A stretch of DNA of 64,000 nucleotides from Alkalibacillus filiformis (lineage in GTDB: Bacteria; Bacillota; Bacilli; Bacillales; Alkalibacillaceae): the NCBI RefSeq assembly GCF_030814115.1, contig NZ_JAUSUP010000001.1, positions 682,001 through 746,000 of the forward strand, in the 5' to 3' direction. Below, one piece after another: positions 53,703 through 62,970 of this stretch. A program made the position numbers and the translations under genes. Position 1 is the stretch's first letter; every line of letters starts with the position of its first letter. Below the pieces are notes generated by a model, which did no database searches, was not told where the DNA came from, and was given only the letters and a program-made list of their open reading frames with translations.

Positions 53703-55355
53703 TTAATCGCTATTCTCTTCAGCTATTTCCCCTTGTTCGAAGTCATAAAACCTAAACAAGTCTCCATAAATAATCTCATCTGAATAATTTAATTCTTGTT
53801 CTGCCTGTTCTCTCATTTGGTCACAATTAGCTTCTTCTACCAACTCACCATTTTCATTCTCATAACAGTTTCCAGAAGCATATATATGATCTTCTCCTAC
53901 AACACGCCCATCACGAAAAGCAATAAAGTCTTTTCGTTCTTGTGAAAACAAATCATTACCAAAAACAATGTCGTTTTCGTTCTCTATTCCTAGCATATTT
54001 AAAACTGTAGGCTTATAATCAATCTGACCTGATAACGTGGACAGTGTTCCTGAATCTTCATGGCCTGGAATATGAATAATCATAGGCACACGTTGTAGTT
54101 TCACTTCATCGTACGGTGTAATTTCATCTTTACCTAAAAAGTTAGCCATAGCTTCATTATGATAAGAACTAATTCCGTAGTGGTCCCCCATCATAATAAT
54201 AATTGAATCTTCATATATTCCTTCTTCTTTTAACTGGTTAATAAATTGTTCCAGTGCTTCGTCTGTATAACGTGCCGTTTGGAAGTACTGATTTAACGTT
54301 ACAGAGCTCGAATCAAATTGGTCGATTGTCGCCTCTTCTTCTGGCATTTCAAATGGAAAGTGGTGAGTTAGCGTAATAAACTTCGCATAATAAGGTTCTT
54401 CTAGTTCCTTCATCATATCAATTGATTGGTCAAAGAACATCTTATCGTTTAATCCCCAACCAATTTCATCACTTTCCTCAAACTCGTAAGACTCAACATC
54501 AAAAAAATCATTATACCCTAATGTTTCATACATTACATTTCTATTCCAAAAGCTTCCATTGTTTGCATGGAAAGTATACGAATCATACCCAAGCTCTTCC
54601 TGAATAATTTTCGGTAAAGAATTATACTCATTTTGAGCATGAGTGAAAAATGCTGCACTATTAGGTAAAGGATATAAACTATTATCTAATACAAATTCGT
54701 GGTCTGATGTTTTCCCTAATCCAGTTTGATGATAATAGTTCTCAAAGTAATAACTATCTTCTTTAAACTCGTTTAAAAACGGCAGAACTTCTTCTCCGTC
54801 TAATGTTTCATCAATTAAAAAGGATTGCATCGATTCAACTGCAATATAAATGACGTTTTTATCTTCTGCTACCCCTGTTAAATCAATAGGGTTTTCAATT
54901 TCTCTAACGTTTTGACTGACATACTCATCAATTTCGTCCATACCTGAACCATCAGCAAAAAGGCGTTTAGACTGTGTCGATGTTGTCATTACAAGGTCAT
55001 AAGCATGGAAAACTGGTAGCCCTACATTTTTCACTAAATATTCACGGTCAAAACCGCGTTGGAAAAGCATTGGCCTCTCAATCTCAGCTAAGACTAAATT
55101 AACAATTACAGCTGTCATCGATATAGCGACGATCCGCTTACGAAATTGACTAGAGAACTGTTCAATTGAGAAAGTATTTAGTTTAATAAATGCTATAATT
55201 AAAGCTACATCTAAAAATAATAATATATCTGAGAAATAAACTAAAGAAGTCACACTTGAGCCTAAATCTCCAGCATTATTAACTTGAAATAACGTTGGTA
55301 CCGTAACAAAGTCTGTAAAGTTACGATAATACATTAAGTTAGCAAAAATGATCAC
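53703..55355 (-). CDS. yqgS: LTA synthase family protein (YqgS-like), part downstream of an amber codon
   Basis: Polyglycerol-phosphate (lipoteichoic-acid) synthase family. 550 residues downstream of an in-frame TAG; first possible start is the GTG immediately after it, with no good ribosome site. Remaining membrane segments (about 32-58, 80-98) precede the extracellular sulfatase-like domain, which looks intact: catalytic threonine in GLGKTSDHEF, metal-site MGDHYGIS, and LTHHFPFEMP. The upstream 76 residues lie in the same frame and complete the usual multi-span N terminus. Either a nonsense mutation, readthrough, reinitiation or a sequence error; function uncertain. B. subtilis yqgS is at the equivalent position. 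Confidence 0.8.
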   Translation of the reverse strand: MIIFANLMYYRNFTDFVTVPTLFQVNNAGDLGSSVTSLVYFSDILLFLDVALIIAFIKLNTFSIEQFSSQFRKRIVAISMTAVIVNLVLAEIERPMLFQRGFDREYLVKNVGLPVFHAYDLVMTTSTQSKRLFADGSGMDEIDEYVSQNVREIENPIDLTGVAEDKNVIYIAVESMQSFLIDETLDGEEVLPFLNEFKEDSYYFENYYHQTGLGKTSDHEFVLDNSLYPLPNSAAFFTHAQNEYNSLPKIIQEELGYDSYTFHANNGSFWNRNVMYETLGYNDFFDVESYEFEESDEIGWGLNDKMFFDQSIDMMKELEEPYYAKFITLTHHFPFEMPEEEATIDQFDSSSVTLNQYFQTARYTDEALEQFINQLKEEGIYEDSIIIMMGDHYGISSYHNEAMANFLGKDEITPYDEVKLQRVPMIIHIPGHEDSGTLSTLSGQIDYKPTVLNMLGIENENDIVFGNDLFSQERKDFIAFRDGRVVGEDHIYASGNCYENENGELVEEANCDQMREQAEQELNYSDEIIYGDLFRFYDFEQGEIAEENSD

Positions 55356-55586
55356 CTACAGAACAATACCCGTCGTTAATATATACCGTTTTTGACTCTT
55401 CGGCTTTAGCCATACTGCAATAAAGAACAGAAACATACTAATGGCGAAAGCATTAACTAACAAAATAATTTCTTGGAATAATGATTCAATTGATAAATCA
55501 AAATAAAATCTATATACAACGTAAGTCTTTATTCCAACTAATATCGCTGCAATGATAAACAACGGAATTCTTTTCATCCGATTCAT
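55356..55586 (-). pseudogene. N-terminal fragment of the LTA-synthase-like gene, ending at TAG
   Basis: 76 residues from the ATG at 55586 (GGAGGG 6 nt upstream), with two membrane segments (KRIPLFIIAAILVGIKTYVV and IILLVNAFAISMFLFF) and KPKSQKRYILT, matching the start of YqgS. The frame ends at a TAG (55358-55356) in the middle of a membrane segment and continues in frame as VIIFANLMYYRNFTDF. A single amber codon splits a gene otherwise of normal length (about 627 codons). Confidence 0.8.
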
Positions 55587-55717
55587 GTAGCTCCCTCCAC
55601 TTCCCACAAAAAACTCACCCATATATTAGACGTTCCATTTTAAAAAAAGTTTCAAAATGTTATTTAATCTAATACCCGTTTTATCATTTTTTCAAACATT
55701 TTACAACGAAAGTTATT

Positions 55718-55903
55718 TTACGATTTGATTTCAGAACGTAATATTAAGACGGCTTGCTTAAATTCCTCAGAGCTAATTAGGTTATTTTGATACAACTCTC
55801 TAATCTCTTCTTCCATCAACATGATATCTGATTCTCGGTCGCCTAAATAAACAAAAGAACCGAAACGCTTTAAAAGTTTTTGTACATCTAGGTAGCTATT
55901 CAT
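55718..55903 (-). CDS. yqgQ: YqgQ family protein (DUF910)
   Basis: 61 residues, helical: MNSYLDVQKLLKRFGSFVYLGDR and DIMLMEEEIRELYQNNLIS are the DUF910 pattern. Overlaps the end of gluP. In B. subtilis it precedes glcK; glucokinase is missing here. Function unknown. Confidence 0.9.
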   Translation of the reverse strand: MNSYLDVQKLLKRFGSFVYLGDRESDIMLMEEEIRELYQNNLISSEEFKQAVLILRSEIKS

Positions 55904-57462
55904 CCTTCTCCCCGTCCTTTAGTCAGTAATTCATCATAAAAATCCCGAAATTGTTGTTGATCTGGATTAAGATTAATTGCTTCTTCAACATATTCTACTG
56001 CTTTATTCTGCTCTCCACGTTGCTCATATAATACCCCTAAATTGTAGTAAGCCTCTGAGAAACGATGATCTAACTCAATGGCTTTATATAAATCTTCTTC
56101 AGCTAAAGACAGATTATCTTGTTCAATAAAGGCAACAGAGCGATAGAAGTATAAATACTCGTGATCAATTCCCTCATCGATTGCTTTTGATAGAACCCGA
56201 ACTGCTCGATCATATTCTTCATTATTAATATGCTGTTGTGCAATAAGTGCTAACGAATGTGGATCCTCAGATGTTTCAGCATGATTAACGCCATGCGCTG
56301 TCATAGAAGAGAATAATAAAATAAATAGTGTAGTTCCGATCAGTTGCTTAATTTTACCTTTTTTATATGGTAATTGAACGATTTGAGCTGCTAAGAAACC
56401 ACCAATCAATCCACCTAAATGAGCACCATTATCAATTTGCGGAACTGTAAAGCCAAATACAATATTAATCCCTATAATAATTAATAAACTAGTTCCCATT
56501 GTTTTAAAAAATAGCTCACGATAATTTAGTCCAAAGAAAAGTAATGCACCGAACAATCCAAAAATTGCCCCCGAAGCACCAGCAGCTACTGCATCATTCG
56601 TCGCAAAACTTGCCACGCCACCAAAAACCCCTGCTAAGAAATAAATGATTAGAAATCTTTTGGTGCCGTATATTTTTTCAGCTACATCACCAAGGAAAAA
56701 GAGAGCAAGCATATTCATAAATAAATGTAATGAACCAATATGTAAAAACATAGATGATACAATCCGCCACCACTCACCATCTGCAATAGCTGGGTTGTAC
56801 TTTGCCCCCCATTCAATCAAATGAAATGTATCTGTACTACTCCCATTTAATTCAACTAAGGCAAAAACAAATAAATTAGCTAGTATTAATAAATAGGTTA
56901 ACCTCGTTTTGCCATAAAAGAATACTTGCTTAAACTCTTTCTCTTTAGCTCTATGATAACCGACAACTTTTTGTTCTAGGTAAACAGTCTGACGATCCAT
57001 TTCTTCAGAAGTTGGCTCTAAATCTAAGTTCATATAATCTGTAACATGTTCGTTAACTTGATTAGAAAATCTGAATAATTCATCATTTTTTTCGCCTTGA
57101 TTAAAGTAATACACCGAAACTTGAGCATTTTTCTTCTCTTTTAATGGTTTAGTTTCTCTAACATCTTCCCAGTGATCCACTGGAGCCAAATCTGAAAAGT
57201 AAGCAATATGGTAATGTACTTTTCTACCTCTCACAAACCTTAATTTCTTCATTAAATAATTTACTTTATGTTGAACATCTCTTTTAAGATGATTCGCCCA
57301 ATCAAATTGTTTCTGACTAACAAGAATGATGTGGCTCGTTTGCTTTTCATACCTTTCCAAAATAAAGAGGTCTCGGTTTTTAGAAATATGTCGAACTTCG
57401 AATTGATGGTTTATTAACTGGTCAATTACTTTGAACATTGTATACCTTTCAGCAATATACAA
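55900..57462 (-). CDS. gluP: Rhomboid intramembrane serine protease GluP with TPR tail
   Basis: 520 residues: an N-terminal cytoplasmic domain (1-190), a rhomboid core with HxxxN (SLHLFMNMLAL), catalytic serine in AAGASGAIFGLFG and histidine in NGAHLGGLIGGF, and C-terminal TPR repeats (about 400-515). B. subtilis GluP (YqgP) is linked to membrane protein quality control. The TTG at 57462 gives an N terminus collinear with GluP; an ATG eight codons in is the alternative. Followed by yqgQ, as in Bacillus. Confidence 0.92.
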   Translation of the reverse strand: MYIAERYTMFKVIDQLINHQFEVRHISKNRDLFILERYEKQTSHIILVSQKQFDWANHLKRDVQHKVNYLMKKLRFVRGRKVHYHIAYFSDLAPVDHWEDVRETKPLKEKKNAQVSVYYFNQGEKNDELFRFSNQVNEHVTDYMNLDLEPTSEEMDRQTVYLEQKVVGYHRAKEKEFKQVFFYGKTRLTYLLILANLFVFALVELNGSSTDTFHLIEWGAKYNPAIADGEWWRIVSSMFLHIGSLHLFMNMLALFFLGDVAEKIYGTKRFLIIYFLAGVFGGVASFATNDAVAAGASGAIFGLFGALLFFGLNYRELFFKTMGTSLLIIIGINIVFGFTVPQIDNGAHLGGLIGGFLAAQIVQLPYKKGKIKQLIGTTLFILLFSSMTAHGVNHAETSEDPHSLALIAQQHINNEEYDRAVRVLSKAIDEGIDHEYLYFYRSVAFIEQDNLSLAEEDLYKAIELDHRFSEAYYNLGVLYEQRGEQNKAVEYVEEAINLNPDQQQFRDFYDELLTKGRGEG

Positions 57463-57491
57463 CCCGATCCCCCCTTTTATTCTGCTTCAGT

Positions 57492-57980
57492 CTAATTTGT
57501 TATAGTAATAGCAATTTGTTGATGAGTCATTTCTGAAGTTACGACGTAAGTTCCTACTTGAATTGCTCGGCTGTAGTCATTTTCTGTTAGATAGTTAACC
57601 AATTCACCTGAATCATTAATGATACCTTGTTCTTCTAAAACTGATGCTATATTTTGTGTACTCATTCCTGATTCAACCTCTAGCGTAAATACTTTATGAT
57701 CATGATCAGTTATTGATTCTTCAGCTTGGTACTCCTCTAATTGTTCATTTAAATCATTATAATCAGCTTCTAATTGGTCAAATTGGTCCATTTCGGATTG
57801 AGATATTATAATATGTCCTTCTTCTTCTAGTAACTCGTGTGCCTCTTCTATAGTTATATGTTCATTTGACTCAACATCAGCTACTTCTTGTTCACCTTCA
57901 GCTTCACTGAAGTATACAACGCTTAATATTAATGTCGTCACTATAATACCTAAGGAAAACGCCATAATAATTGGCCTCAT
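57492..57980 (-). CDS. Membrane-anchored protein with MltG/YceG-like N-terminal subdomain
   Basis: 162 residues: a membrane anchor (about 5-26), an acidic, Glu-rich coiled stretch (about 30-90) and a C-terminal region (VESGMSTQNIASVLEEQGIINDSGELVNYL ... YSRAIQVGTYVVTSEMTHQQI) that resembles the LysM-like subdomain of endolytic transglycosylase MltG. The catalytic domain is absent. A partial MltG-like regulator or scaffold is possible. ATG at 57980. Function unknown. Confidence 0.65.
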   Translation of the reverse strand: MRPIIMAFSLGIIVTTLILSVVYFSEAEGEQEVADVESNEHITIEEAHELLEEEGHIIISQSEMDQFDQLEADYNDLNEQLEEYQAEESITDHDHKVFTLEVESGMSTQNIASVLEEQGIINDSGELVNYLTENDYSRAIQVGTYVVTSEMTHQQIAITITN

Positions 57981-58007
57981 AATGCAACCTATTCCTTTCT
58001 AATTAGC

Positions 58008-58394
58008 CTATGCAAAAGCTTGCTTGTTAGTCTTTTGATGGACGATGACTTTAATATCATCTTGGCTTAAACCTGTTTGTTCTTCTATTTCTTTGAAACT
58101 ATAACCATCTTCAAACAACCCGACAACCCGTTTAACGACAGTCGGTTCTTTTTGTTTGAACAGGTCATCATTTTTGCTATGTTGACTTGAATACTCACCT
58201 AAATTTATCGTTCCAGTTAACAGTTCTTCCTCTAATACTTTCAGTTTATTGTTCATAACATATTGATTTTGAATATGATCCATCGACAACTGTTCTAATT
58301 CTGTTTCAATTTCTTTAAATCGACTGTTCATAAAAAAAGAAATTATAAGTAATACTAAACCTATAACTAATAGTGTTCCTAACGCATAAACCAT
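58008..58394 (-). CDS. Unassigned membrane-anchored protein with helix-turn-helix-like tail
   Basis: 128 residues from the ATG at 58394 (AAGGG 8 nt upstream; an earlier GTG overlaps the ribosome site). One N-terminal membrane segment (about 3-22), a coiled coil (about 25-60), and a C-terminal helix-turn-helix-like part (VVGLFEDGYSFKEIEEQTGLSQDDIKVIVHQK), which may bind DNA at the membrane or be structural. Not recognised as a named family. Immediately upstream of the MltG-like gene (27 bp), likely one operon. Confidence 0.6.
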   Translation of the reverse strand: MVYALGTLLVIGLVLLIISFFMNSRFKEIETELEQLSMDHIQNQYVMNNKLKVLEEELLTGTINLGEYSSQHSKNDDLFKQKEPTVVKRVVGLFEDGYSFKEIEEQTGLSQDDIKVIVHQKTNKQAFA

Positions 58395-58490
58395 CTTTGT
58401 CACCCTTACTGTTTTGTTTCATAGATATAGTTTATCATTTTAAGTCATGAAGAGAAATTAGTTTACTATAAAATCCTTGTCTATTGCACC

Positions 58491-58519
58491 TTGAATATTT
58501 TTAGCAATTTTGGTATGAT
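58491..58519 (+). promoter_or_regulatory. Sigma-A promoter of rpmG
   Basis: TTGAAT (58491-58496), 17-bp spacer, TATGAT (58514-58519) with an extended TGG before it. Confidence 0.8.
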
Positions 58520-58564
58520 AGTTAAGTCAAATTGAAGATATATGTAGAAACGGAGGGAAAAATC

Positions 58565-58714
58565 ATGCGTGTACAAATCACACTAGCTTGCACTGAAACT
58601 GGTGATCGTAACTATATCTCAACTAAAAATAAACGTACGAACCCTGACCGTTTAGAGTTGAAAAAATACTCTCCAAGATTAGGTCGTCATACGTTACACC
58701 GTGAAACGAAGTAA
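58565..58714 (+). CDS. rpmG: 50S ribosomal protein L33
   Basis: 49 residues, [20 protein letters not shown]. Only one cysteine, so this is the zinc-free (C-minus) L33 paralogue, like B. subtilis RpmGA at the same place. ATG at 58565 after GGAGGG. Followed by a hairpin. Confidence 0.95.
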   Translation: MRVQITLACTETGDRNYISTKNKRTNPDRLELKKYSPRLGRHTLHRETK

Positions 58715-58742
58715 AACAGTAGGTGATCCTGCTGTTTTTCTT
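58710..58742 (+). terminator. Terminator between rpmG and fthC
   Basis: AAAACAGTAGG with CCTGCTGTTTT (one wobble), loop TGAT, then TTC TTTAT. Possibly partial, allowing some readthrough into fthC. Confidence 0.65.
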
Positions 58743-58787
58743 TATATTTAGACGTATTTTCACCATTTGTTTAAAGGAGAGTATATA

Positions 58788-59354
58788 ATGTACAAACATT
58801 CATTTAGAACTTTAAGCAAACGCTTGTTAAAACATATAAGTCGTGAACAAAAAAAAGAGGCTGCTAACATCATTAGCAACACGTTATTCAAAACAGACTA
58901 TTGGAAACAATCGCAAATGATCGCCATCACCATTCCACGTGAGATTGAACTAACTACATACCCAATCATTAAACAAGCATGGCAAGAAAATAAACAAGTG
59001 GTAATTCCTAAATGTTATCCTCATGAAGGTAACTTAATGAAATTCTTCAAATTCACAGACGAACTTGAACTAGAAAATGTTTATCTTGATTTGTATGAAC
59101 CTAAGGAAAGCGAAAGTCAAGAAGTTACAACGAGTGAAATCGATTTAATTGTCGTACCAGGATTATTATTTGATCATAACGGTTATCGAATTGGATATGG
59201 TGGCGGTTATTATGATCGATTTTTAAAAAGTTTTGATGGGACTAAATTATCGATTGTTATGGAAGAACAAATTGTTCGCTCAATCCCTTATGATGACTAC
59301 GACATTCCTGTTGATTATATTATCTCCAATAAACAAATATACCAATGTTTTTAA
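58788..59354 (+). CDS. fthC: 5-formyltetrahydrofolate cyclo-ligase
   Basis: Folate salvage and regulation enzyme (YqgN family): ATP-dependent conversion of 5-formyl- to 5,10-methenyl-THF. 188 residues from the ATG at 58788, with AAAGGAG upstream; a TTG seven codons earlier is unlikely. Late motif LIVVPGLLFDHNGYRIGYGGGYYDRFL is the family hallmark; early basic residues (RTLSKRLL) bind ATP. Confidence 0.92.
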   Translation: MYKHSFRTLSKRLLKHISREQKKEAANIISNTLFKTDYWKQSQMIAITIPREIELTTYPIIKQAWQENKQVVIPKCYPHEGNLMKFFKFTDELELENVYLDLYEPKESESQEVTTSEIDLIVVPGLLFDHNGYRIGYGGGYYDRFLKSFDGTKLSIVMEEQIVRSIPYDDYDIPVDYIISNKQIYQCF

Positions 59355-59357
59355 CTT

Positions 59358-59400
59358 AAAAAATGTGCACCAGGGGTAGTGACCAAGGTGCACACTTTTT
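59358..59400. terminator. Bidirectional terminator between fthC and the PBP gene
   Basis: GTGCACC (59365-59371) with GGTGCAC (59387-59393), A-run before and T-run after. Confidence 0.85.
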
Positions 59401-59402
59401 AT

Positions 59403-61553
59403 TTACTCTTCGTCAGAAGTATCTTCTTCAACTTCTTCTAACTCAACATCGTCTTCTAATTCTTCTTCAGTTGTACCCTGACGCTCTTCCTGCAGTTCAA
59501 AATAAGCATCTAAAGCACGTTCACCGATCCGTAAGTTAGTTCGATGGTCAGAATTTGGATCAGTATGCGGAACGACAACTGCAAAAGCAACCTCTGGATT
59601 ATCAAACGGAGCGTAACCAACTAAGTTTAAGTTATTAACCTCAGCAAGCAATTCTCCACGATCAAAAATTTCTGCCTCAGCCGTACCTGTTTTACCAGCG
59701 GGGTTGTAATCTTTATCGCCGAAATAGGGTGACCCTGTACCGCTACTTTCTTGAAACGCTTGCCTAAAGCCTTCTTGGACTCTTTCAATATAACGATCAT
59801 CCATATCGATTCGGTTTAATATTTTAGGCTCATTTGCTTTATATAGAGGTCCTAAACCGTCAGTATCACCCGCACTATGCATTTGACGAACAAGTGATGG
59901 CGCAATCCGATATCCGCCATTGGCAATAGTTGAAACATATTGACCGAGCTGTAAGGTGGAGTAGTTGAAATACTGTCCAATGGAATAGTCCATCATATTA
60001 CCAGGGACAGGAACATCCCGGTAAGGGTCAGTAGTACCAGTCGTTTCAGATGGTAGGTCAATGCCCGTTTCCACACCGAGACCAAATTGAGAATAATAAT
60101 TAATCATTGATTGAAAACCTTCACGAGTGCTACTCATCACAGTGTTGCTGAAATCGTATTGATGCCTTAATTCATCGTTCATTCTTAGCGCAATAAAACC
60201 CATATAAACGTTCGATGATTCACGTAAAGCTCCGATATCATCTAACGACCCTAAAGTACTATGTGAACTAAAAGTTAAATCGCCCCCACCATCTCCTGGT
60301 GGCAACCGAACAGTACGATCACTCATCACTTCACCAGGACTAATCACACCTTCTTCAAATCCAGCTAAAACGGTAGCCCCTTTAATGGTAGAACCAGGCA
60401 TATAAGCAGCATATACAGCACGTAATGCATCATCCTTTATACGTTCACTTTCATCTTCAGCATCACGTTCATACCTTTTACCTGACATCGCTAAGATTTC
60501 ACCTGTATTAGGGTCCATCATGACGGCTAATGCATGGTTCAAGTGTTCACTAGGGTATTCTTCAACAGCCTCCGTTAACTCTTCACCAACAATTTCATCA
60601 AGACGCTGTTGTAATTCCATATCAACTGACAAGACTAAGTCTTTTCCACGCTCTCCTTCTCTGATTAGCTCACTACTAATGACATTTCCATTCGAATCCG
60701 TAATGTGTTCACGTACTTCTTTTTGACCTGCCAAATATTGTTCGTACTGGTCTTCTAACCAACTTCGACCGACACGGTCATTACGGCTATAATTACGGGA
60801 TAAAAAGTAATCTAAGTTATCATCTGGAATACCTTGTCGAGTTGTAGTAATACCACCTAAAAAGCCAGAAAAAGTGTCTCCGAATAAATGAACTCGATCC
60901 CAGTCGGTCGTCACATTAATCCCTGGAAATCGATTTAAGTTTTCAGCAATAACAGCATACTCATCATTTTCGATATCTCTTTTAATGATATGAGGCGTTA
61001 ACGCACTTGCTTGATTGAGCTCTCTAAACAATGCAATTACGTTCATCTCTTCATCAGAGATCTCCTCTATATCTTCATCAGTAACTCGATCTAGAACTAA
61101 TTGATATTGTTCAGAGTCACTAAGTTCAAGCTCTTCCTCATCCAGTCGACTATATGCTTCTTCAAAGTTTTGCAAAATCCAATAGTCCTCTACATCTCTT
61201 TGGGTGACACGTGATAATAACCCGTCTGAAGTGACTTCAATATAATCGACTAATTGTTCAGCAATTTTTAAGTTATCTTCAGGCTGAACATTTTTCGGTG
61301 GTGTATAAGTAATAGCCAGTACAGGCTCATTATCAACGATTAGCTCCCCTGTTCGATCAAACATTCTTCCTCGAGGTACAGGTGTTTCAGAAGTATCTTG
61401 TTCTGTACGATCAATCTCTTCTTGTGCATCCTGTCCATATAATATTTGGACGACACCAAGTTGTAATATTAGCATCGAGAAAAGCAAAAAAATCAAGAAG
61501 AATAATAAATTTAAGCGAAGAGGTAAATGCGATTTACTTTCTTTGTTTTTCAA
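59403..61553 (-). CDS. pbpA: Class B penicillin-binding protein (PBP2-type transpeptidase)
   Basis: Cell-wall transpeptidase, membrane-anchored. 716 residues from a TTG at 61553 (GGGGAGGAG upstream). Membrane segment at about 14-36, dimerisation/pedestal domain, then the transpeptidase with SxxK in PGSTIKGATVL, SxN in ESSNVYMG and KTG in GKTGTAEAE. A strongly acidic tail (last about 25 residues) is unusual and may suit a salt-adapted surface. Position equals pbpA (yqgF) of B. subtilis. Confidence 0.92.
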   Translation of the reverse strand: MKNKESKSHLPLRLNLLFFLIFLLFSMLILQLGVVQILYGQDAQEEIDRTEQDTSETPVPRGRMFDRTGELIVDNEPVLAITYTPPKNVQPEDNLKIAEQLVDYIEVTSDGLLSRVTQRDVEDYWILQNFEEAYSRLDEEELELSDSEQYQLVLDRVTDEDIEEISDEEMNVIALFRELNQASALTPHIIKRDIENDEYAVIAENLNRFPGINVTTDWDRVHLFGDTFSGFLGGITTTRQGIPDDNLDYFLSRNYSRNDRVGRSWLEDQYEQYLAGQKEVREHITDSNGNVISSELIREGERGKDLVLSVDMELQQRLDEIVGEELTEAVEEYPSEHLNHALAVMMDPNTGEILAMSGKRYERDAEDESERIKDDALRAVYAAYMPGSTIKGATVLAGFEEGVISPGEVMSDRTVRLPPGDGGGDLTFSSHSTLGSLDDIGALRESSNVYMGFIALRMNDELRHQYDFSNTVMSSTREGFQSMINYYSQFGLGVETGIDLPSETTGTTDPYRDVPVPGNMMDYSIGQYFNYSTLQLGQYVSTIANGGYRIAPSLVRQMHSAGDTDGLGPLYKANEPKILNRIDMDDRYIERVQEGFRQAFQESSGTGSPYFGDKDYNPAGKTGTAEAEIFDRGELLAEVNNLNLVGYAPFDNPEVAFAVVVPHTDPNSDHRTNLRIGERALDAYFELQEERQGTTEEELEDDVELEEVEEDTSDEE

Positions 61554-61633
61554 TGTTAGCTCCTCCCCTTAAATGCTATACATATTATAGCATCTTTTTA
61601 TACATTAAATAAGGGAAGAATGGTACAGATTTG

Positions 61634-62860
61634 TTAAGTCTCCGAACTATCTTTTACTATTTTTGCTAGGTATATGTTAACAATTAAGTAACCGACTCCG
61701 AATATAACAATTCCGTACTGAATCCACAGTGATTGATCCATGAAAAGTAAACCGAGTAAAAAGAGTAATAAAGAAGTTCCTCGGCCCAAATTCAAGAAAA
61801 TCTCGCGTAAAATAATATACTCAATTCGGTATTCGCGAGCCTGGTTCGCTTTACCAATCACATCATATGAAATCGACATATACGGAGCAAAAAATAAAGG
61901 GAAAGCTATACCAACAATGGCTCCAAAAATAAAAAATTCATATGATAAATTCGAAATGAGTAACCAAAAGATCGCTAAATATAAACTAATCGCACCAAAC
62001 GTAATAAATTTAATCCGATTGGAAGGTGTGACTACACGCGCAACAACTTGATAAGCTAACAAAGAAGTAGCGGCATAAATGAAGTTATAAATACCAACTG
62101 TCATTTCACTTTGTGTTCCCATATAGACTAATAAACCGACTAAAAATAAAAAGACTCCTTCTCTCGTCCCTTGAAAAAAGTGAGCATTTAATAGTCGTTT
62201 CCAATTTGCGTTTTCCTGTCTTTCTTTTATTGCCACGCGCAAAGCATAAGTTCCTTCAATCTCTCTTCTTTCAATAAAGAAGCTACAAACGACAGCTAAA
62301 ATGAACAAAATAAATGAAATAAAAAAGATGGTTAGATAACCAGTATATCCTGTTAATACAGTAATAATAAAACCTGCTGTTATAGGTCCGACCATTCCAC
62401 TAAATGATTGCAACATTCCTAATGTACTGTTAAAGAAGTCGCGTGTGTATGGTTCGGTTACTTCGAAAGTTAATACATTAAAAGCTAACCAAAAAAATCC
62501 ATAACCAGCTCCTAACAAACTCCCTAACAGAAGATTATAATGAGCTGCATTTTCTCCAAAAGCTAATACTGATATAAAAAAGATTGAGATTAACGTAATT
62601 CCCGCTCTTAATATTAAAATTCGGTCGATCTTTTTCGCCCATTTGCCAAACACAATGTAAATTAACGTTTGGGAGATCGCAATAAATAAATTATAAAAAG
62701 CAACTACTTGTATATCTTCAGATTGTTTCCATAAAAAGATATTTACGAAAATGTTCGAAAGGAAAATCCCAAGTGTATATAACAGCCCAATGGCTAGAAG
62801 TAAGTATAAGTTTTTACGTTCATGATCACTCACATCATGACTTAAGCGATTTAGCAACAT
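61634..62860 (-). CDS. yqgE: MFS transporter YqgE
   Basis: 408 residues with about twelve membrane segments and a short basic N terminus. Major-facilitator type, between pbpA and sodA as YqgE in B. subtilis. GKWAKKIDRILILRAG is the loop-2/3 signature equivalent. Substrate unknown. Confidence 0.85.
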   Translation of the reverse strand: MLLNRLSHDVSDHERKNLYLLLAIGLLYTLGIFLSNIFVNIFLWKQSEDIQVVAFYNLFIAISQTLIYIVFGKWAKKIDRILILRAGITLISIFFISVLAFGENAAHYNLLLGSLLGAGYGFFWLAFNVLTFEVTEPYTRDFFNSTLGMLQSFSGMVGPITAGFIITVLTGYTGYLTIFFISFILFILAVVCSFFIERREIEGTYALRVAIKERQENANWKRLLNAHFFQGTREGVFLFLVGLLVYMGTQSEMTVGIYNFIYAATSLLAYQVVARVVTPSNRIKFITFGAISLYLAIFWLLISNLSYEFFIFGAIVGIAFPLFFAPYMSISYDVIGKANQAREYRIEYIILREIFLNLGRGTSLLLFLLGLLFMDQSLWIQYGIVIFGVGYLIVNIYLAKIVKDSSET

Positions 62861-62925
62861 ACAACTCCCTCGTTTCTAACTGTAGTTTTTGCAATAAGAG
62901 GTCGCTTATGCAACTAAACCAAAAA

Positions 62926-62961
62926 GAAAAAGCTTGCACCTAAATAGGTACAAGCTTTATA
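62926..62961 (-). terminator. sodA terminator
   Basis: AAAGCTTG(T)ACCT with AGGT(G)CAAGCTTT, loop ATTT, then TTTCTTTTT on the minus strand. Confidence 0.85.
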
Positions 62962-62970
62962 TTTAATTTA

